NCBI GenBank assembly: GCA_028023455.1
Contig: JAQFVV010006652.1
Location: 374,001-438,000, forward strand
Reading direction: 5' to 3'
Origin: Epiperipatus broadwayi
Lineage: Eukaryota; Onychophora; Udeonychophora; Euonychophora; Peripatidae
DNA: 64,000 bases
Part shown: in pieces, positions 1-12,360 of the stretch
Position numbering within the stretch: position 1 is the first letter of the stretch
Layout: each line of letters begins with the position of its first letter
Made by a program: the position numbers and the translations under genes
Notes under the pieces: model-generated
Databases searched by the model: none
What the model was told of the DNA's origin: nothing
Seen by the model: the letters and a program-made list of their open reading frames with translations, nothing else

Positions 1-1560
1 GTTGAAGGTGAATTCTTCCTGGGTTTGAATACTAGGGCATAACTTAACCAAAGGAAGGGATGTGAAGTGGATGAACTAACCTAAATTGGATTTATATTTA
101 ATAAACAGGTTTAGAGCTAGTCAATTAAAAGTGGATGCAATCATTGGTTATGTACTTCATCATGTCTTCTCCAGCATCCTACCCAAAGACCCTAGGTCTA
201 ACCATACACAGATGCGGACTCTGATAGCTCCTGGACCATTACATTATGATGAGAACTTGCTTATTTATGAATCCAATCATTATTAAGGGAAAGGTAAGAT
301 TTTGCCTAATACATATTTATTCCCAACATTTATATGTTTACACCATTATATTTTTTTGTTTATTTGTTCATATTAATATTTTAGTTAAATATTTTCAGCA
401 TACTTGACTAATTATTTCTATTATAAATAGTCTTTCCTGTCTTTATTATAATTATATTATATAACAGAGGGATCCCATATCATCAATATGACTGATATGA
501 ATTTAATCTATCAAGTTAATGAAAATAAAACAAATTATAATTCCAATATAATCACATAGCAAGCAAGAATGATTTAGACAATCATAAGTATAAAATAAAT
601 TTCATTTATGTTAGTATGGACATCAAATGGCTATTCTTTGTAGGGAATAAGAGTTTAGAATAATAATTGAAATAAACTAGAATCAAAGATTAACCATAGA
701 TGTTGAATTAAATATTTTATATGTTATAGATTTTGTTATTAATATGTTACTTATTGTAAATATATTTGCTAAATATATATAAGTATTTAAACTAAAAAAC
801 TGTATTTTTCTATATTTGATTTTCAATTAGTCACATCTTCTCACATACTTACATAGATTTTTACACATTTACAAATATTTTCATTTATTCACACCTATCC
901 TTATACATGTAAACACATTCATGCATATCCACATTTTAAGTGATATTAATATACCCCGAATTAGACTTCTATGCAGATTCTCCATGAGTTTAAAACCTGG
1001 GAATAATGGAAATGAAAGATGGTAAGAACGAGGTGAGTGTAGGTATATAGTTTAATATTTATGTGATTATTAATATCTCATCTTCCAAGAATGAAGTTAA
1101 AGTGTATGTAGGTATATGGTTGCAAGGATTCAAGATAGACTTATTTTCTGTGATGACTTAGCTAATCTATTCTCATACCAGGTAAAATCCCACTTCATTA
1201 CAATATATAAACATTAATGAATAAAAAATCAGTAAGTAACTTTTTTCTTTAAAATTGTTGACAGAACTATATTATATATAATTTAATGTTATTATATTGA
1301 AAGAAAAAAAATATTTATAGCACCCTCTTGTGAGTTAACAAATAAACAAACAAACATATTTTTCAACTTCAATAAAAGCATTTAAAAATAAAATATATAC
1401 TTTCAGCAAGAATCGCAAATAGATTAATATTTTGATGCAAACTACATAAAAATATTTAAACAAAAATGTATATATTTCAAAAGAACTTAACAAAATTATA
1501 ATATACTAATAATCAAATGTAATTAAATTTATTTATTTTTTAACTTTATTAGTAACAAAA
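1..1560. other. no recognisable gene
   Basis: AT-rich DNA without a supported gene. The longest reading frame (86-286, plus, 66 residues) has no motif I recognise and is within what chance gives. Short A/T runs only. Confidence 0.6.
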
Positions 1561-1564
1561 TATT

Positions 1565-1630
1565 TACAAGAATTAGTATATTTACATTAAGAGCTTTTAC
1601 AAGAATTAATATATTTACATTAAGAGCTTT
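1565..1630. repeat. 33-bp tandem duplication
   Basis: Two adjacent 33-bp copies (1565-1597 and 1598-1630) differ by one base. Each runs from TACAAGAATT to TTAAGAGCTTT. This is probably a recent slippage duplication. Confidence 0.85.
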
Positions 1631-1699
1631 TTACATTTTTTTTTTATAATTTTTAATTTCTTAGGATGTTTTTAGAATATAATGATTTGAAACAAGATG

Positions 1700-2700
1700 A
1701 TTACTGTCATTGCATTAATGAGCAACTAAGGAATACATTGCTTTGCCATATTTTTTTTGTGACATTACTAGGTATATATTTCTGAGCATAAAGATAAATG
1801 TTATACCATTCTTTGTTATTTTTTTTAAGTACGTTGTATTTTTTATCAAATATTACAGCACAATGAGCAAGCCATATGGTTCTCAAAGTGTGAACGGTTA
1901 CAAGAGCATTGAATGGTTTTAATTTCTTTATATTATTGAATAGGATATTTTTTAAATTAATTGTGTCTTTGTGGAATACAAAGCGACATAAGGTTGAAAA
2001 GTATGGACATGTCTCAAAGATGTGATGTATTTTCCGGGAGCAAATTACATAGTATACAAGTAGGATCAATGTTTAGTTTAAAACGATTTATGAGAAATAG
2101 CTTTGTTGGTATTATATCAAGTAGCAGATTATACAGGAATTTTAACCATGAGTGAGGCACATACAAATTTTGAAATTTAGTCAGTGTTCTTGCAGTAGAT
2201 AGTGTTGACCAAAGTTGTCTATTGGGGTAATTAATTTTTTTTAGATCTTTGTATGACAAACCAATTAGAGTATTAATGTTATAATTGTCCAGTAAATCAG
2301 CATGCTCAATGGCATGCTCAGTGAAAAAATGGCAATTCGCATATGGAGTAATAGCAAGCAGAAGTAGAAGTGGAGTTGTCCTTAAAAAGGGGTTAGTAGT
2401 GGTCACGATGTACATCTTAGCTCTAATGTAGGATGTGAAAGATTGAGGAGCTATTAGGTTAAGCCCACCCTTGCATATTGGAAAACAAGTATTTTCTATT
2501 GATAGAAGATGTGATGTTGATCCCCATATATATTTTTTTGCTATACTCATGAAATTTTTAATAGTTTTTTTTTTTGAAGATGCATCCAAGTGCTGTAATA
2601 GGCAAGATTACCTCCTAGAATGGCATTGATGATACGAACTTTCATTATAATAGGGTATAGTAATTTTGAGTTGAAGCACTTTATTTTTGTATTAAATTTG
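1700..2700 (-). pseudogene. LINE C-terminal region, Tx1/L1-like
   Basis: The minus strand carries the end of a non-LTR retrotransposon polyprotein, after the reverse transcriptase core. Near 2690-2590 a frame reads like the KVRIINAIL segment that follows the polymerase domain in L1/Tx1 elements. The next frame (2589-2014, 191 residues) has the IWGS and CKGGLNL motifs typical of the same region. It ends in a zinc-ribbon beginning C-x2-C (CILCNLLPENTSHL). The rest of the ribbon (FETCPYF) lies in another frame that runs to 1707, so a one-base shift near 2030-2045 breaks the gene. No endonuclease or polymerase core is present, so the copy is 5'-truncated. Clade assignment rests on motif memory only. 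Confidence 0.7.
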
Positions 2701-3007
2701 TCTATGACAAGAAGATTTAAGCAGCATTAATGGCTCAAAAATAGGTTCACAAATCATTCTGAAGCACTTTTATCAAGATTTTTTATACCTTAGTGTGTTT
2801 CTTGATGTATATTAATTAGCTGCCACTTACAAACACCTATCAATTTTTCTTTATTTTTTTCAGACTAGCTACTACCTTAAGATAAAGTTTTATCAGTTTA
2901 GACTCAATTCAAATCAAGTTTCCCTTTTTGGATGTTTAACCGAGAGTCTACAAGTGAAGAATTATGGTTTTAAAAATATTATGAGATCCTAAAAAAGTTT
3001 CCTTTTC

Positions 3008-3215
3008 CAGATACAACAGTAAAACCAGCTGGATTTGATCTTCTTGAACATTACTGGAGTCTCATCAACAGATTAAGAACAATCCATGCTGGCTGCATTT
3101 ATCTGCTTCATAAATGGGACTTAACAGAAACTGATCTATTATAGATGTGGACAAATTGAAGAACTTAATAGAGTCATTTTCTGATTGTAACCTCTGCAGT
3201 TTTCTTTAAATCCAT
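3008..3215 (+). pseudogene. LINE C-terminal tail fragment
   Basis: A short plus-strand stretch translates as AGFDLLEHYWSLINRLRTIH followed by an LHKWDLTETDL-like segment and a frameshifted CGQ motif. This resembles the tail after the reverse transcriptase in jockey-type LINEs, which carries an LNRFRT...LHKWGL...CDCGQ...NHI pattern. A stop codon (TAG after GATCTATTA) and a frame change interrupt the zinc-binding part. The piece is isolated and non-functional, and its family differs from the Tx1/L1-like remnant upstream. Confidence 0.6.
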
Positions 3216-4939
3216 CCACTTTTATGATAACCATTTTCTTTTGTGTTAACCTAAAAAGAAGGCAAAATGTATGTTTTAATGGAGTTTTTAAAATACTTTT
3301 TCCCACACAAAGCAGCATTTTGTGTTAAATGTCTTGTATTTAGTGTGTATTCAATATTAACATTTCCAATTTTAATTATATTTGGCAGGTAATATAATCA
3401 TTTGGTTGAAATATTTTGATTTGAATGCATTTACATTAATATATTTAAAACATTAATCAATAAAATTCTATTTCCCAAATAAATATATATATAAAAGATA
3501 TATAGATATTAAGTTTTTTGCCAAACAGGATGAGATCTAAGTCTAAATTTGAATTGATATAATTAGGAAATTTGATCAGTTTTAGAGTAATTTTCCATAA
3601 TAATATATAATATGGCTGTATGAAAACATTGGCAATATATAGTCTTGATATTTAGTGAGAGAAATTGTATAGTCAAGCATATGATTAAGATTACTTTAAC
3701 ACGTTATATACATAAAATGAGTGTTCTTATGTGAAAATATAAAAAAATGTTTTTAAAAGATATTTGTTATTAACTTCTTTTTTTTTAATTCCTGAAATAA
3801 ATGATTTGAAAACAATTCTTATCTAGTATTTGCAATTAAAACTTGAGATGTCTAGAAAAATTTAAACAATAGCTGAGCAATCACTATATGAATTTTAAAA
3901 TATGTTTTTTTTTTCCTCTTCAACATTCTGCAAATATTCGATAGTAAGATTATTGTTTCATGTAATTTTATTTTCTAAAACTAATCAAGTTAAAACTTTA
4001 TCAAAATATAAACTTCTTGTTATAAGTCCAGTTATTAATTAATTATTTACTTTTTTTACATGCCACGTAGGAAAATTGTGGGGGGGGGGGGGCAATAGAT
4101 CCGAGAAATTAGATTGCACTTGAAAAAGCTTACATCACCAATAATAGATTATTATACGCTACGTGTAAAAATTTTTATTATTTTAAGATATAATTTAAAA
4201 AATTCATAAACAAACTTAAAAATGTAGCAAAAAATAGTAACTACCGCTGGTGATAATTAAATGCTGCTTGGTCATAGAACTTTATTGTCTGGATACCCCA
4301 ACTTACCTTAGAACACAATGCCTGATGTAAATGTATATTTGTACATCAAGGTAACTGAAGCTATCACTTTAAATCATAAGCAAATAATTAACTATGACCT
4401 TGTTTTTAAAGTGATTGTGTAGTTGGTAGCAAATAGTTACCAAAGTTCTTAATCTTGGGATTATCTATTACTTCATCACCTTGTAATCATGTTCATTCAA
4501 TTTTTGGTTATCAACCTACACCTCTTTTCCTTTCATTTGCTTTATTTTCTCAGTTAATAAGGTGATCAAAAGCATAATGAAATATATATTTTTACTGGAA
4601 AAAAAATAACATGCCACTTCCCCCTGATTTAATTTATGTCAGTTGTCAATTGGACTATCAGAAGAAAAAAAACCCAAGTGATTAATATTCTATTAGTCCA
4701 ATTTATTTTCAATATCTCATCAAATACTATGTTTCAAATACTTCTATTTTTTCTACTTCTCTCTTTTAAGATCCTATGTCACTTCAAAATAAATTAGACT
4801 AAGATAAAACTTTAATTGAATTTGAATGTAATTTTATTTTAATTTTCTCATCATCTGATTTTTTTGCATTTTTCTTGTCCATTAGCACTTCTGATTACTT
4901 TTATTTGATTGGTTTTATATAGAAGTATTTCCAAGTAGA
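3216..4939. other. no recognisable gene; G-run
   Basis: AT-rich spacer. It holds a run of about a dozen G residues (from 4080) that stands out against the base composition, and a small hairpin near 4319-4352. No coding signal seen. Confidence 0.55.
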
Positions 4940-4954
4940 AAAAGTTGATGATTT

Positions 4955-5057
4955 TTTTTCTCATGTGTCATAGCATCAGCCGGGAAGCGAACCCACTAAC
5001 CTGGGACAACTGCTTGTAAAGCAACTATCGCTGACATCTCAACCACCAATGCTTGAC
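4955..5057 (-). mobile_element. tRNA-derived SINE with 15-bp target duplication
   Basis: On the minus strand the element starts GTCAAGCATTGGTGG, has a box B-like GGTTCGCTTCCCGG and ends near TATGACACATGA plus an A-tail. It is flanked by a perfect 15-bp direct repeat (AAAAGTTGATGATTT at 4940-4954 and 5058-5072), so both ends are fixed. The tRNA-like body is about 75 bp with a short tail and no coding capacity. SINEs are transcribed by RNA polymerase III and moved by LINE enzymes. Related copies lie near 22.7, 56.8 and 63.3 kb. Confidence 0.9.
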
Positions 5058-5384
5058 AAAAGTTGATGATTTGTCCGAAAAAAATTATCTTTTCATAATA
5101 CTGAAATTACTTATTCATAAACTTTTAATTTGTAAATATATAATGGACAATTTTCATCACTTAGAACTAATTATTAAATGTCTTGAAAAAAATTCAAACT
5201 TTATTTAAACTTTTCAAAAATATTCCATCTTTAGTAATAGCACATAGATTAGTATAATACATATTTTTGAGTGTATTACTCCCCTCTCGTCTTAAAATGT
5301 TGTTGGCCTGAACAATAATAGTATTAACATGGAAATCAAAGCTGGAACCTTTAGATTCATGAATATCTCTGCTTTAATGCTATG

Positions 5385-5570
5385 TTTGGCAGAATAGCCT
5401 AGTTTGTTAGAGCATAACCTTAAATTCAGTATTCATAAATCTAATGATTACAGATTCAATTCCCATGTTATTACTGTCATTGATTCACCAGCAACACCTG
5501 AAGAAGACAGGAGAATAATACCATTTAAAATGTTATGTTAAATACAAACCTGTGCATTATTATTAACAGA
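5385..5570 (+). mobile_element. tRNA-headed SINE-like element with PLE-like tail
   Basis: The first part has a box A-like TAGCCTAGTTTGTTAGAGC and, about 45 bp later, a box B-like AGATTCAATTCCC. After a spacer comes CCTGAAGAAGACAGG and an AT-rich tail ending near TATTATTAACAG. The CTGAAGAAGAC motif also occurs in the palindrome at 31.5-31.7 kb, where it belongs to a Penelope-like terminal unit. The element may therefore be a composite of a tRNA promoter head and a PLE-type tail. No target duplication was found, so the ends are approximate. Confidence 0.45.
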
Positions 5571-6109
5571 TAAATATATTTTAAGGATTTAAATGGGCTG
5601 ATTTTTTAAAAGTCTTAACAATTTATTTTAGATTATGGAAATAGTTCAATGTATAATTATAAGTAAAAGACCATCATTATAAACTTTCAGACAAACTTTT
5701 AATTTTTCTTAGTATTAGCTATAAGATCCATTTCTTAATTATATAAAAATATTAATATATATATATTTATTTACTTTTAAATTTTGTTGAACAATGATTT
5801 GACTAATTGTTAAATGGTTTCTAGATAATTTTAAAATATCAGAAAAGAGTTCATTGGTGAGCTGAAACAACATAACATTTGGAGTATTAAAAAAGAAAAC
5901 AGTTATATTTTCAATGAAAGATTTGTTTTGAAGTAGCCAACATAACTAACACATACTTTGAATTTTTGACAATTATTTTGTCATACAGAGTTATCTCCTT
6001 ATATAAGCCTAACATATATAAATCTATAGTTATATAAAAAATATATAATAAATTATGGAATAGTTAAGATTTTACTTCAATAATGCTTAAAATAAATTAA
6101 TATATATAT
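5571..6109. other. no recognisable gene
   Basis: AT-rich spacer with short (AT)n tracts at about 5755-5765 and 6100-6110. Nothing else seen. Confidence 0.55.
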
Positions 6110-7500
6110 GTGCTCTGCGCACAGATAATGAAGCTATTAATTGTCAGTGAATTATTAAAATTTACCACCAAGTGCTTTCGAGACAGTTTACAGTCCCATA
6201 TTCATGGCAACTTATTCTATTATTAACTGTAAAATTATGCAAATTTTATGCAAATTTATGTGCAGATGTTACGTGGACCATTTACAAGATAGAGAATAGC
6301 AGGCCTCTCTTCTGTTGATTGCCGATGGGTCACCTGCAATGAAGTAAGCTTCCCTAACTTTACATTTGGTGTCATTTGTTTCAGAGCAAATGACACTGGC
6401 TGTGTAGGTAGAAAAACATGTCCAATATTTCTGTCATGCTCGACAAAAATCGAATTACCTTCAAACTTTGTTTTGGTTCTATTATAAAGGTATCAGTGTT
6501 GAGCTACTCTGGTGGCAATGTTAGTTTTGGTCTCTCCATAATATGTTGCCATACAATTTCTTTGGGGGCAGGTGATTTTGTACACAACTTGAGGGGTGAG
6601 TTCAGGTTTGATCCTGTCTTTGGTATTATTTATCAGTCTATTGGTGTTGGGAGGTGAACGGAAAGTGACTTCAAAGTCACATGATAGTTGATTGATGAGG
6701 CTTTTAGCTGTAGAGTGGATGTATGGGATTAGGATTCTTGGTTTGTTTCCTTTCTTGTAGTTGTGGTTTATTTTATAAAAAAATTTATTAACGTTGATGG
6801 ACGAATAAGTGTGTCCTATTTTTCTTAAATCTGTTATAATAATGTGAAAGCTAAACACCTTCAAACGGATACGCTTTAAACATGCTTACGTGACAGCCAA
6901 TCAGATGGAATAATGACATCACATGGGACTCTCAATTCTAAAACACAAGCCTCATATTTGCACAAGTTATGGTTCCTAAACATGAATGAAGAGAGGGCTG
7001 CAAGTTTATGGGAGTGAGGCATGTAAGAATTAGGATTTGTCAAACCCCATATTTCCAAAGGTTTGACTACCATTTGGTAGTCCAGCTTATCTTTATTTTT
7101 ACTAACACATATGTCAAGGTATTTGACCTGTTTGTCTTGGTTTTCCCAAGTTGTAATAAAAGTAAGCTTAGTTTTATTCTGGAGGCTATTGTGAAGGTTA
7201 GTAATGATGTCTTCTGGGGCTGCAATAAATATATCATCAATGTAGCGTGTGTATATCATATGTGGGGTTGACATGAAGAATGCAGGTAGTATTAGTTTCT
7301 CGTAATGGTCAAGTACAACACTTGCCATTATACCACTCAGTGGGAGGACCATTTGCCATCCGTTGTTCATACTAAACCACTTATCCCTGAAAACAGCAAT
7401 TATATTTAAATCAAGCCATTTTTAAAAAATCAATGATGAATTTGGCTCTTGTAGGTGGGCAGTTTCTTGCAATTAATGTATCGTTGACTATTGGCAAAAT
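6110..7500 (-). pseudogene. decayed Penelope-like element: RT plus GIY-YIG
   Basis: The minus strand carries the second half of a PLE polyprotein. The frame at 7370-6876 (164 residues) has a motif B-like GWQMVLPLSGIMAS at residues 4-17 and the catalytic RYIDD at 42-46. A frame change near 6870 leads into 6864-6493, where the connector runs into a GIY-YIG endonuclease start, VVYKITCPQRNCMATYYGET. Weak coding resemblance continues past 6400 in a third frame. Upstream to about 7500 there are traces of the finger region, but motif A is lost. Downstream (6400-6110) is probable 3' UTR. PLEs use this RT/nuclease pair for target-primed insertion. At least two frameshifts make this copy dead. Confidence 0.8.
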
Positions 7501-8702
7501 TTTAAAAAAAGTTATAACCATTTTTCATTATACTGTGCCTGTGTGATATAATAAATTTAACTATAAAAACTTATTTTTATATTTACAACATTTACTTAGT
7601 AAATTATATATATATATGGTATACAAAAACTGAACAAAGCATTCTGAATACATCATATTAATCAGAGTTGAATAATAATTCAGTTTAATAGATTGAAATG
7701 AAAAGAAAATGGAAGATATTTTTCCTTTACACTTTCATAAAAAAAATATTACAACAAAAAAAAGATGTTATCTAGTTTTTAAAAAAGATATTATCTTTAT
7801 TAATTATAAAATTGTTAATTACAAGTCATCAACTATTTTAAACATAAAGAATATGCTTCAGATAATTCAATATAGTAATGCTCTATAAATACAATAATTT
7901 CAAAGAAAATGCACTTTAATATATAATAGTAATAAAGATTTAAATCTTTTACAACTTGTATATAAATCAAGATATTCAAGATGTTAAAAATTGCCTGATA
8001 CATATATATACACATATGCACATTTACATAAATATGGTTTAATAATATTTATATAATTTTGAATAAGAATTTTTCAAATCAGATTTTTTTTTTGTTTCAA
8101 CAGATTGAAATGCAAGTTAAATACTATATCTAAAATTTAAATATTGAAAAAAAAAAAAGTTTTTAAATTTATTTTTCAATTTTAATTTAATTGCACATAT
8201 ATTTTTTCTCTTTTTTAAATACACATCTAATTAATTGCAATAAATAATTATTTTTTATCTTTTTAGAATTAAATAACCTTATTTTTAATATCCATTTAGT
8301 TTCTGTGAATAAAATTAGATATTCAATTATTATATTAAAATAAATAATTAATCAAAGGGTTTATTGCTCAAAAAATACATAACAAGTTTGAACACTGGAA
8401 ATGACAGGGTGAGGCCATGATCCATGAACTTTAAGTTCCAGAATTTGCCATTCTGTCACCATACCAAATCATGCAGGACTATAATCAAAATGATAAATGT
8501 CCATTAAAAACATTCACAAAAAGCATAATTGTTTAAAAATATTAAATGATTTAATAATATAATGTTAATCATCCTATACAACATTATCAACTTTGTATTT
8601 TCCATTATAAAGCAAAAAAAAAAATCAGTAAAATATTCTATCAACAATAAACTTATATGCTTCACATCATATTTTTTGTTCAGCAATAAATTCAATTATA
8701 TC
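7501..8702. other. no recognisable gene; tRNA-like trace
   Basis: Very AT-rich spacer. At 8398-8470 the minus strand reads GGTATGGTGACAGAATGGC and continues about 40 bases further, which looks like a worn tRNA-derived SINE head. Confidence in that trace is low. No coding signal. Confidence 0.4.
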
Positions 8703-9454
8703 GTCTAATGTAAACTTAGTAATCAATAGATGCCAGATGGTAGTGCTTATTATATCCCTATCCAGTGCTTATTATATCCCTATCCAATGCTATTCTATCC
8801 AATAAATGCAAACCAGTTTCTAGCTTATGAATTTCATCAATGAGGAATTTTTGAATCTGGGAGCAGTGCACCTTGATCTTTTGGAATTAATGCACCTTTC
8901 AGCTAACAGTCAACTTTTACTCCTTTGTTTTATTATCAAGCTACCAGTGCAAATTGGCAAAAATTTAATATTTTCAACTTAAGCCAACTTGCTTGCATAA
9001 TCATATAGATCTGAAACTAGTTCAGTATTTATATATTATGATGTCTTCAGTTTTTAATAACTATAATCACTCTAGGTGAGATAATATCATGTAATGTCTT
9101 ATTAGTTTTATACTAATCATTGCCAAAGATCAGTGCCTATAATTATTAAAAACTAAACACACCATAATATATAGATACTGAATTGGTTTCAGATCTATAT
9201 GTCTATACAGAAAATTGGCTTAGATTGAAAATATTAACATTTTTGTCCATTTAAGCTGATAGCCTGATAAGTAAAAGATGGCTACATTCAATCCAAAAGA
9301 ACCAGGTGTATTGCTTCAATATCCAAAACTGTTCACTGATGAAAGGCATAAACTAGAAATTAGACTGGGGATATTGAGTAGTATATGACAGGATAGAATT
9401 TATTAAAGCACTACCATCTGGCATCTATTAATTATTCAAGTTTACACTAGAAAG
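8703..9454. repeat. old long palindrome of the hammerhead-unit family
   Basis: The ends mirror each other: TAGATGCCAGATGGTAGTGC near 8728 and its reverse complement near 9415-9435, with flanks matching out to 8704 and 9453. Both arms hold a worn version of the unit seen intact at 36.2-36.6 kb, including hammerhead-like cores (minus strand near 8810-8870, plus strand 9321-9376). A 22-bp tandem repeat (8742-8763 and 8764-8785) lies in the left arm. The arms differ at many places, so this is an old insertion. Confidence 0.75.
9321..9376 (+). ncRNA. degenerate hammerhead ribozyme copy
   Basis: The sequence keeps CTGATGA at 9336-9342, a GAAAT in place of GAAAC, and the TGGGGATATTG side of stem I. 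Stem II is poorly paired and the helix III palindrome is broken (TTAGAC). It is recognisable by alignment with 36352-36410 but is probably inactive. Confidence 0.4.
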
Positions 9455-9967
9455 GCATAACCATGATGAAAAAAAAATCATAATATTATTATTGTATCAT
9501 ATTTCATTCTTAAAATGAAAGAGATATAGACTCTAAAATCTGGTTCCATAATTATTTGAAATTCTGGTTAAAAGATAATAGATAAAATTAATTATAAAAT
9601 ATTTTGCAGGTGGAAATACACAAGCTAATAATTTTGGAAAAAGTCTGAAATTTGTAATTAAGGATGATACACTTTTCTATGAGGTAACCAAAAAACCCCA
9701 CACTTAGACATGTAAGTCATATATTTACTTGATGCCATAACACATGTACATATCCAACTCAGATTATTTTCAATATAATTTTTATTGATTAAAACCAAAG
9801 AATAATGGACACAATTTTTAGGTTATATATCAGAAGCCTGACAGAGTAAGGATTATATGGTGTCAATGTTATATTTATATCAAATAAATCAAACTTATTC
9901 TGTGTTTATATATATTTTCAAACTGTATACAATTTTTTATAATTGCATAATATGACTGTTATTTATA
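9455..9967. other. no recognisable gene
   Basis: AT-rich spacer between the palindrome and an LINE fragment. Nothing supported. Confidence 0.55.
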
Positions 9968-10262
9968 TTGGATGTATCATCATCATCATCAACCATTATC
10001 AATCCATTGCAGGATGAAGGTCTCTCCAAGTTCAATCCATCTTCTCCGATCTTTAGCTTCTCTTCTCCACATCACCCCTACACACTTTCTCATCTCATCC
10101 ATCCATCTCACATGTGGTCTCTTTCTGGGTCTTTTACAATCTCTTGGAATCCAGTTTAAGACTTCAATTGTCCATCTATTATCATCTCTTCTAGCAATAT
10201 GTCTAGCCCAACTCCACTTCAATCTTTTAATTTTTTCAATGAAGTCAGTAACACCTGTAGTT
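9968..10262 (-). pseudogene. RTE-like LINE, 3' end (family A)
   Basis: A 77-residue minus-strand frame (10222-9989) holds the conserved tail LKW-W-HIARRDDNRWTIEVLNWIP with RDCKRPRKRPHVRWMDE and a closing RWIELGETFILQWIDNG. This is the C-terminus of RTE-type elements of the class often annotated as craniofacial development protein 2-like. A few more codons (VTDFIEKIKR) extend to 10260, where the copy is 5'-truncated. The 3' end is a short ATGATG microsatellite (TCATCATCATCATC on the plus strand), as is usual for RTE elements. No frameshift is seen in this short piece, so it is fairly young. Other copies of the same family lie at 16.0, 38.6, 45.9 and 47.1 kb. Confidence 0.8.
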
Positions 10263-10999
10263 ATATAATTGGTTAGTTCTTATTTACAAATTTATGATAA
10301 TGAGAGAAGATTCCATGTAACTGAATAAATATCAAGGAAACCTTTTTTAATTTTGATAATTTTATTTAATGATTGTCATTTGGGTTAGAATTGAATGTAA
10401 TTATGATAAATGTTGTGACTAATATTTGGAAAGACCCAGTTCTTTAAATTATAAATAAATTCATTCAGTGATAATGTAATAAGTGGTTATGATATTTATT
10501 TATGTTTATAATTTAGAATAATAAAAAAAGGAAATGATTAATCTCTGCCACACAAGTAAACATGTGGCATCAATGTTAGATTGTCTCATTGTAGCCAAAA
10601 TAAAGAAGTTAATGAAAAAAGCAGCATTGAGTTTGAATAAGAAGTCAAAATTAAGATTTTAGAAGCCAGTGTTTGGACTTTTTATTAATCTGACTGAATA
10701 GAAGTACTGAAGGAGAAGCTAAATGGAAAATGAGTGTAAAAACATGTAAGACTACACAAAATTGGATTATACTTTGTCTAACATAAAATATGTATTTCAA
10801 GATTAATGAGATGTAAATTATTGTTAATGCAATACTAAAGAGATGAAAACTATTTAAAAGGATATTATTAAAAGCTGATATTTCTAACCTACAGAAACAC
10901 TTCAGTGAATTGAAATCAGAACTTGTTAAACTTTTAAAAATATTAACTAACTTTAAAAATGGTTCAAACTTAAATGAGATCAATAAAAAGACAATTTAT
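10263..10999. other. no clear gene
   Basis: AT-rich. The last 300 bases may be worn upstream sequence of the LINE that starts near 11000, but no motif supports this. Confidence 0.4.
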
Positions 11000-11870
11000 G
11001 CTCTGCAAAGAATTTCAACATAAGTTAACTAGCATAAAAAAGAAGCCATTCACCAATCAATTTTCAATTGAAACAAGACATTATATAAAGAAAAGAAAAA
11101 AATAATTAAAATGATCTATTTAAGAAGAATTGATATATTGGGACTCGTGTAAAATGATATGATAAAAGAATTAATAATAATATAAAAATATATAATTGTG
11201 ATTTGGCAAGGCAAGTTATAGAAAAGAAGTTTCAAAAGTATAAAACAATATCTTGGTAAAGAAAGAAAAGTTATTACTATAATAACAAATAACAAGAATA
11301 GATGGAACTACTACTAAAAAGTGAGATGGCATTACAAAATGGGTGGAAGAGATCTATAAAGAATTGTATTGGTAATTTAAAAAACCACTACACTATTTTC
11401 TGAATTATCAAGCATTTTAAATGAAGAGGTGAGACATGCAATTAAATCTGCAAAGAAAAGAAAAGCTTCAGCTAAATAATAGATTTATTTATTAATATCT
11501 TAAAAGAATCAAGTGGAAAAAAAATGTTGGCATAACTATAGAGTAGATGTCTAAATGATAAACATATACTGTGTAATTAGAATAAGAAGTAGTAATATTG
11601 ATATTTAAGAAATGTGATAAAAAAGATGTTCTATCAGTTTTATATAATAAAAAAACTATCAAGACAATTATAAATTGTCTACAGCAAACTTTAGATTATC
11701 ACAAACCAAAAGAACAACTGGATTAAAAATGGTTTTAGCACAGTGAATCACATCCAAGCATTGAGAAAAGTTATAGAAAGGACCAATGAATATAAGTAGC
11801 CTTTATGCTTTGGATTTGCGATTATTTAAAAGATGTTTGATTTTATAAGTACTTCTTCAATGGATTAAAT
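11000..11870 (+). pseudogene. heavily decayed RTE-like reverse transcriptase
   Basis: Scattered plus-strand segments match the first half of an RTE-type polymerase domain. Near 11425 the frame reads EEVRHAIKSAKKRKASAK, the usual E-x2-x-AI-x-K-x2-KA(P/S)G opening. Near 11715-11825, after frame changes, come EQLD, then NHIQALRKVIERTNEY and PLCFGF, which correspond to EQ-x-GFR...IH-LRQ-ER-EY...L-F-DYEKAFD. Many stops and shifts are present. Catalytic aspartates cannot be placed with confidence. Confidence 0.55.
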
Positions 11871-11959
11871 CATTGGATCATCAAGATAAAAACCCAGATT
11901 AATAGGATATACATCAAGAGCATTCTTTTCAATAATTTTTTGCTAAAGCATAATATTTG

Positions 11960-12360
11960 TATTAACTTGCATATTAAAATCTCCAAGAAGAAAAAAAAAA
12001 ATCCTTTAATGATATTGTAATAATTCTACTCAATAAAGAGTACAAGCTTTCCTTCCCTAAATTTTCAGAAACACTAGCACCATTGTGCAAGATGAGTTTT
12101 AACATGATTGGCCTTTCATGGTTATATAGAGGAATTCCAACAATGGAAAATACTAAATTAAATTTTTCAGCAAATCCAACACCATGCATTTTCCTTTCAC
12201 TGACTGACCTGACTCTTCAAAAAAAACTTAATTCATCCACCTATTCTATTCTATTAAACTTCCTTACTTTGTAAATTGAGTTTCACTAAGAATAGCTACT
12301 AGTGCAATCCTCCAGTCTGGTCATGAAAAGTTTATTTCAAATAAAGTCTGCGCATTCTAG
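11960..12360 (-). pseudogene. LINE endonuclease (EEP) domain fragment
   Basis: The minus-strand frame 12189-11974 begins MHGVGFAEKFNLVFSIVGIP and continues with a segment ending KDFFFSSWRF. This matches the middle of apurinic-like endonucleases of RTE/jockey elements (HGVGFA...ER...FY-x-L...D-x-GDFN). The part upstream (12360-12190) reads LVAILSET (for IAALSET) and an ERKMHGVGF join, with stops between. The domain nicks target DNA before reverse transcription. The GDFN motif is damaged (SSWRFQ) and no polymerase follows on this strand, so it is a dead fragment. It lies opposite in direction to the RT remnant at 11.0-11.9 kb and probably comes from another insertion. Confidence 0.65.
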
